From NCBI GenBank assembly GCA_002298545.1, contig DBKQ01000008.1:1-9380 (forward strand): a stretch of DNA of 9,380 bases, in the 5' to 3' direction. The notes below the pieces were generated by a model. The model was not told the DNA's origin and ran no database searches. It was given only the letters and a program-made list of their open reading frames with translations. The position numbers and the translations under genes are program-made. Position 1 is the first letter of the stretch. The number at the start of each line of letters is the position of its first letter. Of this stretch, positions 1-5,151 are shown piece after piece. The stretch is from Prevotella sp. UBA746 (GTDB lineage Bacteria; Bacteroidota; Bacteroidia; Bacteroidales; Bacteroidaceae).

Positions 1-75
1 TTTGCAGCACATTTGCAGCACGTTCACGCAAACGGTTTGTTTATAAGCGGTGTGCATTTCGAGGAGGTTAAGTAA
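1..75 (+). CDS. 3' end of an unidentified gene (partial)
   Basis: An open frame enters from the left edge in frame 1 and stops at TAA 73-75. It gives 24 residues ending HANGLFISGVHFEEVK. A strong terminator begins 45 bases later on the same strand, as expected for a real gene end. Too little is present to identify the protein. It could be a chance open frame, but the frame, stop and terminator agree. Confidence 0.5.
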   Translation, partial: FAAHLQHVHANGLFISGVHFEEVK

Positions 76-120
76 GTATAGATTTTGAATTTCTGATTCA
101 TAAAAATTAGTAATATAAAT

Positions 121-157
121 AAAAGGTACATTGCAATTTGTAGTGTACCTTTTTTCT
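121..157 (+). terminator. Rho-independent terminator after the left-edge gene
   Basis: Perfect 10-bp inverted repeat AAAAGGTACA (121-130) and TGTACCTTTT (144-153) with a 13-base loop, running into a T-rich tail. The reverse strand also ends in a T-rich tail, so it could work in both directions. It separates the left-edge gene from the following unit. Confidence 0.8.
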
Positions 158-300
158 TAACTACACGTAAACAAAACCAAAATTATGAGTGTTCCTAAAA
201 ATGAATAATTCGGCATGTGATAAATAAATACCATACAATACTGTAAATTATAGTTTTATAATTATGTTTTATTTGATTTTTATAACAAAAAACATTAATG
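158..300. other. A+T-rich intergenic spacer, no gene seen
   Basis: Very A+T-rich DNA between the terminator at 121-157 and the promoter at 301-337. The longest ATG-started frame noticed (from 185) is eight codons. I see no tRNA-like fold, repeat array or convincing small gene. It probably acts as an upstream promoter region. Confidence 0.6.
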
Positions 301-337
301 TTTGTTTGTATAGAATCACAATGTTTTAATATTTTTG
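301..337 (+). promoter_or_regulatory. Bacteroidetes-type promoter for the 77-residue gene
   Basis: TATTTTTG at 330-337 matches the Bacteroidetes -7 consensus TAnnTTTG exactly. TTTG elements at 301-304 and 305-308 supply the -33 box; the nearer one leaves a 21-base spacer. Transcription would start near 343-346, giving a leader of roughly 100 bases before the ATG at 443. This is the clearest promoter in the window. Confidence 0.7.
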
Positions 338-355
338 CAGAGCATTAAGCAAATA

Positions 356-401
356 GTCTGCTAAAGGTGACAGTGGGCAAGCGTCACACGGTTTGGCGGA
401 C
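356..401 (+). promoter_or_regulatory. Structured 5' leader hairpin
   Basis: Within the leader of the 77-residue gene, bases 356-365 (GTCTGCTAAA) can pair with 392-401 (TTTGGCGGAC) over 10 bp, three of them G-U. An inner 5-bp stem is formed by GTGAC 367-371 and GTCAC 383-387, closing an 11-base loop. No T-run follows, so it is not an obvious terminator. It could be a stabilising 5' structure, a protein-binding site or a cis-regulatory RNA. I do not recognise it as a known riboswitch class. Confidence 0.45.
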
Positions 402-442
402 GACAAAGGACCTAATTAAAATCAATAGAAAGGGCATTAGTC

Positions 443-676
443 ATGATTAAATTGAGTGAACTAAAAGCAAAGGTTGAAGATTTGACTGAAGATGACAGAA
501 AGTTGGTGAATGATTTGATTGACGTTCTCAACAGCGGTGTTCCATTTAAGGAGGTAGACCATTTCCGTGAGTTTATCGAACTGAAGGGCATCGACAAGGT
601 TATCGAGGAAAAGGCTCATGAACTTCAAGTGCTTCAGGCTCGTAAAGACGAACTGAAAGCAAACCTGAGCAAGTAA
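443..676 (+). CDS. Small charged helical protein of unknown function
   Basis: 77 residues with no signal peptide or membrane segment, so probably cytosolic. It is rich in Lys, Glu, Asp and Leu. Residues 1-30 and about 52-76 look helical, and the latter (IEEKAHELQVLQARKDELKANL) has heptad-like spacing that could form a short coiled coil. The ATG is supported by AAAGGG at 429-434, eight bases upstream, a fairly good Shine-Dalgarno for this group. The gene stands alone between a strong promoter with a structured leader and a strong terminator, which suggests a separately expressed and perhaps abundant protein. I do not recognise a family and assign no function. A reverse-strand frame over the same bases is judged a shadow. 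Confidence 0.85.
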   Translation: MIKLSELKAKVEDLTEDDRKLVNDLIDVLNSGVPFKEVDHFREFIELKGIDKVIEEKAHELQVLQARKDELKANLSK

Positions 677-712
677 AAAAGCTTAAAGTACACACTTTAA
701 TTAAGGTGCTTG

Positions 713-747
713 GGTGGCAACACGTAGCAGAGTTGCCGCCTTTTTTT
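713..747 (+). terminator. Rho-independent terminator after the 77-residue gene
   Basis: GGTGGCAAC (713-721) pairs with GTTGCCGCC (732-740) over 9 bp, one of them G-U, with a 10-base loop, followed directly by seven T (741-747). A smaller hairpin lies just before it: TTAAAGT 683-689 with ACTTTAA 694-700, four-base loop, seven bases after the stop codon. Confidence 0.9.
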
Positions 748-825
748 GTACGTCATAAGCATTGTCTAATTCTTTTAAGTTGCCAAGAAGCTCCAATATA
801 TGCAATTACAAAGAAACAATGAAAT

Positions 826-888
826 TTGAAAAATCCTTCACCCGTTGTACAATATGTTATATATCAATATTTTGCGGTGAAGGATTTT
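826..888 (-). terminator. Terminator of the RT / ADP-ribosylglycohydrolase unit
   Basis: Perfect 13-bp inverted repeat AAAATCCTTCACC (830-842) and GGTGAAGGATTTT (876-888). The 33-base loop can fold further (AATAT/ATATT). Read on the minus strand, it starts nine bases after the glycohydrolase stop codon and ends in a run of five T. The plus-strand copy also ends in T-rich sequence, so it may insulate both convergent units. Confidence 0.85.
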
Positions 889-897
889 CTTTTAAAG

Positions 898-1845
898 CTA
901 TTTCCCGTATGTGCTTTCCACAATACATTTCAGTCCGTCTATGACGTAATCCAGCTGGTCTCTGTAAATCAGTCCCTTTTTATATTCCTCCGGTATTGCT
1001 CCATATCCATATTTCGCCCCGAGAATGGCACAAGCCACGGCAGCATTCGTGTCGCCATCACCGCCTGCCCTTACCACAGTGAGCAATCCTTCCTCAAACG
1101 ACTTTGCATGCCAGTATGCCCATAGAGCGGCAGAGAGGCATTTCAATGTGTAGCCCACGGCACCCTCTTCCTGCAAATCGAGGTCTTCTATATCCACCGA
1201 TGAGAAAGCCAGGTGTATATACTCTTCGATGCGTTCGTCGTATCTCGCTGCGATATTAGCCATCTCTTGATACGACAAGCCGAAACCCTTGTAAATCAAA
1301 CTGTGGATAAGTAGCGAAACGATAACACAGGAGCCAACGCAACGAGGGTCGTAGTGGGTCAATCGGCAGATATTTGCCGCACATTCCTCCACAGCCTTTG
1401 GGAAAGTCCCAACAACAGAGGTTCTCATCAGTCCGCCGTTGGCAGCCCCCTCCCGATGGCTCGACTCCCAGATAATCTTCGAAGCCTCAAAAGGCTTCTC
1501 CGCATAATCGCCAAAGCTAAGCACCTTGTATGTAGTTCTTCCGATACCCATAGGAGTGCCCATCTTCCATTCCTTGAATTTCTGTGCAATACTGGTAAAG
1601 TTCACCCCTTTGTCCTCTACTACGGCATTTGCGATACACAGCATCATGTCCGTATCATCCGTCCAGTCGCCGATTTTCCATCTTCTTCGGTGGTGATCCT
1701 GATAGATATCGCTGTAATAAGTTATGCCGTTAGGGTATTTCCACGCCATATCCTCGTCGGTCATGCCTTCAGTGCCAAGTCCGAGAGCATCGCCGATAGC
1801 CTGTCCGTATATTGTGCCCTTAATTCTGTCGATAATTGTCTCCAT
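898..1845 (-). CDS. ADP-ribosylglycohydrolase (DraG/ARH family)
   Basis: Probably removes ADP-ribose from a protein, nucleic acid or small molecule, using the binuclear Mg2+ site of this family. Numbering from the ATG at 1845 (315 residues): N-terminal GQAIGDALGLG at 14-24, metal-binding GDWTDDTDM at 59-67 (T62, D63, D64), GGLMRTSVVG at 137-146 and the second metal motif AGGDGDTNAA at 260-269 (D263, D265). All key acidic residues are intact, length is normal, and no signal peptide is seen, so an active cytosolic enzyme is expected. The frame stays open to a TTG at 1869 that overlaps the upstream stop codon, but ATG at 1845 is preferred: homology begins right after it and an A8 tract lies just upstream. 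It follows the reverse transcriptase by 20 bases and is followed by a terminator, so the two form one transcript. The substrate is unknown. Confidence 0.93.
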   Translation of the reverse strand: METIIDRIKGTIYGQAIGDALGLGTEGMTDEDMAWKYPNGITYYSDIYQDHHRRRWKIGDWTDDTDMMLCIANAVVEDKGVNFTSIAQKFKEWKMGTPMGIGRTTYKVLSFGDYAEKPFEASKIIWESSHREGAANGGLMRTSVVGTFPKAVEECAANICRLTHYDPRCVGSCVIVSLLIHSLIYKGFGLSYQEMANIAARYDERIEEYIHLAFSSVDIEDLDLQEEGAVGYTLKCLSAALWAYWHAKSFEEGLLTVVRAGGDGDTNAAVACAILGAKYGYGAIPEEYKKGLIYRDQLDYVIDGLKCIVESTYGK

Positions 1846-1865
1846 GTTTTTTTTATACAATCTTA

Positions 1866-3584
1866 TCAAATTTCATTATACCTTCTCATCTCCCTAAACG
1901 TTATCACCGGTGTTACCTTCTTCAGAATCTCGCCGTCAACGATATCGTTTATAGGAATAGCCGAAAGGAGTTCGGGCTTGATCCACTTGTTGTTCCACAG
2001 TTCAACCTCCTTGTTGCCGGCAACGATTTCGCATAGGCGCAGCTCGTATGGCGATTTACCCTCTTTCTTGTTCTTCTGATAAGTGATGTTCTGAAGCCAT
2101 AGTTGGTTGTAGTCGGAGTTAGGCAGTTTGCACAGTTTCTTATAAACCTTGTCGATGATATCCCATTTCTCCTTCTCGTTTGTCATGAAATTCACCATAC
2201 GGCTGAGCACAAGCAGAGCATAATGACAGCAGCCCACATTTTCAAGTGCAATCTGCGTACATACAGCTGCCATCGCACGGATATTGCCGCCCGGGAGCCA
2301 GTCTCTCTCATAGTGCCCTCCATAAACTTTCAAGGAATCAAAGATATTCTTTCCCGACTGTTTGTCCTTCTTGTCAGGAGCTGCGGATTCAGAGGATGTA
2401 TCGACGGCTTTTTTGTCGCCGCTGTCCAAACCGAGATCAACGGTTTCCCATTTCTTCATGTCATCCTTTTTCTTCAATTTATCATCTATCCAACGCTCAA
2501 TACGTTCGTCTAAATCCGAGAGCATAGTCTTGATAGAGCCACAGTCCGGATACTTGCGTGAGAACATCAGGATGTAGAGCAAGTATTTCTCAAAGCTGTC
2601 GAAGTCGCAGTCCTTCTTGTTGAAAATAGGAGTGTTGTAGATATATGCGAGCTTGTCCGGTTTTACAGAGTCAGTAACGATACTTTCGCTAAGCTTTGTC
2701 TTCTTGCTGTTCATGCGGAAGTTAAGGCTTTCCAACACATGCTGCAGTTCATAGGAAATCTTCTCCAGCGCATCCTTGTCGTTACAGAAAATGCGGTAGT
2801 CGTCGCGGTAACGGATAATCTTGTAATCTTCGGTTATGCCTTCCTTCTCTATAGCCTCATGCAGTAGCAAGTCAGAATATCCGAGAATTATTTCGCTCAT
2901 GAAGTCGAAGATTGCACTGCCCTGTGGAATACCTATATTTCGCCCCTGCTGTAGGGCACGAAGATATTTCTGAATGTTCCCGGCAATGTTACTTTCGTCT
3001 TTCATTTCAAGCTTCGTCCTTTTTAGCGAGAAAGCCCAATCGAAGGCTTGCGGATTTATAGAACCATAACAGTTCGTGATGTCGGTAACAAACATATAGC
3101 GGTATTCGAGAGACAGTTCGATACTCCTCTGCTCTAAGGCGTTCCACCAGTTAAGAACCGCCGTAGAGTTATGAAACTTCTCTTTGTCGTTTCGTATAAC
3201 AGGAAGTGCACACGCCGTGATATGCGTAACGTTGAATTTCCCGAACAGTTCTTTTATAGTATTCCACGACTCCTTGTTGCAGATCTCTCGTACGAGGAAG
3301 TAGTAAAGGAGCGGATTGGCAAGCATAAGCGGACGTACAGCATACTTGCCGTCTTTGTTGAACAGAATGTCAATGTTCACATCCGATAAGTTTTCCGGCA
3401 GGACACCGTCCAGCAAACATTCTTCGTAGGGAGTGTCGGCAATGACATCTCTTATTTTATCCAACAGATTGTCGAAAACGAAATATTCCGGCATCTCAAA
3501 ACCTTGGTATTGTTCCGATTTCATAAAAAAGTCCATGGCTCCCTTAGAGTCGAGACTCAGTATATTTTTAAATTTTCTTGCCAT
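1866..3584 (-). CDS. Reverse transcriptase, unassigned (UG/Abi, DRT-like) type
   Basis: 572 residues. The RT palm and fingers lie at about 80-320: VRPLMLANPL (83-92, early fingers motif), FVTDITNCYGSI (165-176, motif A, D168), GIPQGSAIFDFMSEIIL (218-234, motif B), YRDD (259-262, motif C, D261 and D262) and a K-rich motif D near 291-299. All three catalytic aspartates are present. I see no maturase X domain, HNH nuclease, integrase or retron VTG motif, and motif B lacks the usual QGSP-LSP form. These points favour the unknown-group/abortive-infection RTs, many of which are defence genes, over a group II intron, retron or DGR enzyme. Residues 368-412 form a K/D/S-rich, probably disordered linker. 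The rest (413-572) is mostly helical and unrecognised. The gene heads a two-gene unit with an ADP-ribosylglycohydrolase. A role in phage defence is inference; the exact RT subgroup is not determined. Confidence 0.88.
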   Translation of the reverse strand: MARKFKNILSLDSKGAMDFFMKSEQYQGFEMPEYFVFDNLLDKIRDVIADTPYEECLLDGVLPENLSDVNIDILFNKDGKYAVRPLMLANPLLYYFLVREICNKESWNTIKELFGKFNVTHITACALPVIRNDKEKFHNSTAVLNWWNALEQRSIELSLEYRYMFVTDITNCYGSINPQAFDWAFSLKRTKLEMKDESNIAGNIQKYLRALQQGRNIGIPQGSAIFDFMSEIILGYSDLLLHEAIEKEGITEDYKIIRYRDDYRIFCNDKDALEKISYELQHVLESLNFRMNSKKTKLSESIVTDSVKPDKLAYIYNTPIFNKKDCDFDSFEKYLLYILMFSRKYPDCGSIKTMLSDLDERIERWIDDKLKKKDDMKKWETVDLGLDSGDKKAVDTSSESAAPDKKDKQSGKNIFDSLKVYGGHYERDWLPGGNIRAMAAVCTQIALENVGCCHYALLVLSRMVNFMTNEKEKWDIIDKVYKKLCKLPNSDYNQLWLQNITYQKNKKEGKSPYELRLCEIVAGNKEVELWNNKWIKPELLSAIPINDIVDGEILKKVTPVITFREMRRYNEI

Positions 3585-3669
3585 AAGCGCAGATATTTAT
3601 ATTCCTTCAATATTTAATCCTTTTATTCCCTTTATGCTTCCAATCCTCAAATGGTTAACTATGTGGTGC

Positions 3670-3719
3670 AAAAAAAAACGACAAGGTTTAATTCAGAACT
3701 TGAAGTTATATTCGTTTTT
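3670..3719 (-). terminator. Possible A/T-rich terminator after the ATPase gene
   Basis: On the minus strand, AAAAACGA (3719-3712) can pair with TCGTTTTT (3681-3674), with a small AACTTCAAGTT palindrome in the loop. A run of nine T (3678-3670) overlaps and follows. The stem has only two G-C pairs, so termination may be weak. If real, it separates the ATPase from the reverse transcriptase, whose start lies about 85 bases further on. No well-matched promoter for the RT was found in that interval. Confidence 0.4.
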
Positions 3720-3746
3720 GTTGAACATGAAATACAGTGGAAGCTT

Positions 3747-4964
3747 CTATCCCAAGCTCTGCATCTTCAGGAAATCTCTTAGATGAATGTGCTTGATGCC
3801 GTCGATGTTTGTCGCGGTGTACATTCTGTCCATAGAGACAACATATTTAGGATGGCTGTCTTTTATCTGTTTCAGATTGCCAAACTCTCGTCCTATGGTT
3901 TCTTCAGAAGCCAACAAGTAAGTAACTTGTACGTAAACCACGCCATCAGACTTTTCTGCAACGAAATCAATTTCCGCCTTAAACATCTGTCCCACATATA
4001 TTTTGTATCCCAATCGAGCCAAATGGCAATATACCGCATTCTCCATCACTTTTTCAATGTCGAAACTTCTGTTTCCACCGATAATATGATTTCTGATGCC
4101 CAAATCTTCGAAATAGAATTTATCGCCTAATTCAAAGGGCTTCTTTCCGTGAATGTCATATCTGCCGACCCTATCTATAATATATGCATTGCTGAGATAC
4201 TCCAAATATGTGAGAATCATTTTTGCCGAAGTCTCCGTATTTTGGCTTTTGAGGAAATTTACAATACTTCGGGCGGAGAATTGTTTACCGATATTATCGC
4301 TAACAAACTTCAGCAATGTGCGAAGCAATGGAATGTTTCGGATATTTTCCCGTTCGATTACATCACGAAGCACTATTGTATTATATACATTGTCGAGATA
4401 GTCCTCAACCAAGTCGGTATTATCCAGTCCTAAATTGCGCAACTGTGGAAGTCCACCATTCTGCAGAAACAGGTTCAATGACTCGTCACAGTCCTTCAAA
4501 CCATGGAAGGTCAAAAATTCTTCATAACAGAGACCTCTGATGCGATAGGCTATGTATCTGCCTCTCAACCGAGTAGCCAATTCTCCCGATAGCATTTTTG
4601 CGTTGCTCCCGGTAATCATAATTTGGCAAGTTTCATTAGACTGGAGGTTTAGTATAGCCTTTTCGAACTCATCGATTTCCTGTACCTCATCAATAAACAA
4701 GTAATTCTCCTTACCTTCTATGATATTTTTGTTTACGTATTCTTCCAAATCTTGATAGTTGCCTATGGCATCAAACGAAGTCTTCTCCTTGTCTATATAA
4801 ATAATGTTATTGTCTTTGTCTTCAGCCACATGGTTGTATATGCGACGCATCACACAACTCTTGCCAACACGTCGCTGACCTGTCAAGGCAACTATCATGC
4901 CTCGCCCAAACATACGTTCAATGCGTTCGGAATATCCTAACCTTTCTATTATTTTCTGTTTCAT
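3747..4964 (-). CDS. AAA+ ATPase with winged-helix and DUF4143 C-terminal module
   Basis: 405 residues from the ATG at 4964. The P-loop is LTGQRRVGKS at 27-36 (K35, S36), Walker B is YLFIDEVQEI at 88-97, the sensor-1-like strand is IMITGSN at 115-121 and an arginine-rich RLRGRY lies at 132-137. A winged-helix-like segment spans about 213-265. The C-terminal part (about 300-405) has the PD-(D/E)xK-like fold typical of DUF4143: EIDFVAEK at 331-338 and VYVQVTY at 343-349, with Gln346 where active nucleases have the Glu of ExK. An upstream in-frame ATG at 5024 exists, but its extra 20 codons run through palindromic operator and promoter-like DNA, so 4964 is chosen; GGAAAG lies 10 bases upstream of it. 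Such ATPases are widespread orphans in Bacteroidales and their cellular role is not established. It sits alone in its unit. Confidence 0.88.
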   Translation of the reverse strand: MKQKIIERLGYSERIERMFGRGMIVALTGQRRVGKSCVMRRIYNHVAEDKDNNIIYIDKEKTSFDAIGNYQDLEEYVNKNIIEGKENYLFIDEVQEIDEFEKAILNLQSNETCQIMITGSNAKMLSGELATRLRGRYIAYRIRGLCYEEFLTFHGLKDCDESLNLFLQNGGLPQLRNLGLDNTDLVEDYLDNVYNTIVLRDVIERENIRNIPLLRTLLKFVSDNIGKQFSARSIVNFLKSQNTETSAKMILTYLEYLSNAYIIDRVGRYDIHGKKPFELGDKFYFEDLGIRNHIIGGNRSFDIEKVMENAVYCHLARLGYKIYVGQMFKAEIDFVAEKSDGVVYVQVTYLLASEETIGREFGNLKQIKDSHPKYVVSMDRMYTATNIDGIKHIHLRDFLKMQSLG

Positions 4965-4981
4965 ACGAGTAAAACTTTCCG

Positions 4982-5056
4982 CAAAAATATATAATTTGTT
5001 TCGTATAAGTAACAAAACTACCAAATTTTATTCTTTTGTTACTTATAATTAACAAA
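4982..5056 (-). promoter_or_regulatory. Candidate promoters of the ATPase gene
   Basis: Two minus-strand -7-like boxes are seen. TATTTTTG at 4989-4982 matches TAnnTTTG exactly, with a TTTG at 5016-5013 at a slightly long 23-base spacing. TAAAATTTG at 5030-5022 has one extra base, with TTTG at 5056-5053 and a 22-base spacing. Each has one palindromic operator copy in its spacer. Either start site would exclude the upstream ATG at 5024. The first would leave a leader of only about 10 bases. Confidence 0.4.
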
Positions 5057-5089
5057 AAGAGAGTACACAGGTTACTTATACGAAACAAA
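4995..5089. repeat. Three palindromic operator-like motifs, outer two forming a perfect 19-bp inverted repeat
   Basis: The motif GTT-N3-TATA-N3-AAC occurs at 4998-5013 (GTTTCGTATAAGTAAC), 5038-5053 (GTTACTTATAATTAAC) and 5071-5086 (GTTACTTATACGAAAC), usually flanked by TTT and AAA. Start-to-start distances are 40 and 33 bases, near whole turns of DNA. Copies one and three are exact reverse complements over 19 bases (4995-5013 and 5071-5089). Two-fold symmetry, regular spacing and overlap with promoter-like boxes point to operators for a dimeric regulator, possibly the winged-helix ATPase itself. Terminal repeats of a small element are a less likely reading. Confidence 0.65.
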
Positions 5090-5133
5090 ATAGGGAAGTC
5101 TTTCGCTCGAAATGTAACTTAATCTCTCATTAA

Positions 5134-5151
5134 AATGTTTTTTATAACATT
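5134..5151 (-). terminator. Weak hairpin at the end of the CHAT gene
   Basis: On the minus strand AATGTT (5151-5146) pairs with AACATT (5139-5134) around a six-base loop, followed by TTTTA-type sequence. The stem overlaps the CHAT stop codon and has one G-C pair, so it is at best a weak terminator. Nothing stronger is seen before the ATPase operators. Confidence 0.25.

Noticed and set aside
1354..2079. A 241-codon plus-strand open frame opposite the glycohydrolase and RT genes.
   Set aside because: It is antisense to two genes with clear family motifs, spans their junction, and its translation has no recognisable domain. It is a shadow frame.
1866..3584. Retron or diversity-generating retroelement.
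   Set aside because: No VTG motif in the RT and only a short upstream gap, with no msr/msd-like fold noticed; no template/variable repeat pair or Avd-like gene in the window. The region beyond the window was not available.
1866..3584. Group II intron.
   Set aside because: The RT lacks a maturase X domain and HNH endonuclease, and no domain V-like hairpin is seen downstream; the next gene starts 20 bases later.
3636..3744. A 7-bp inverted repeat (GCTTCCA 3636-3642, TGGAAGC 3738-3744) bracketing the gap upstream of the RT, considered as a non-coding RNA stem.
   Set aside because: Seven bases over about 100 nt of A+T-rich DNA is expected by chance, and the interval holds a likely terminator instead.
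4965..5024. N-terminal extension of the ATPase from the ATG at 5024.
   Set aside because: The extra codons encode operator and promoter-like sequence, both candidate promoters would start transcription downstream of that ATG, and the family begins near the ATG at 4964.
4995..5089. Terminal inverted repeats of a small mobile element.
   Set aside because: The arms enclose only 57 bases, each arm is itself palindromic, and a third related copy sits between them, which fits operators better. No target duplication was seen.
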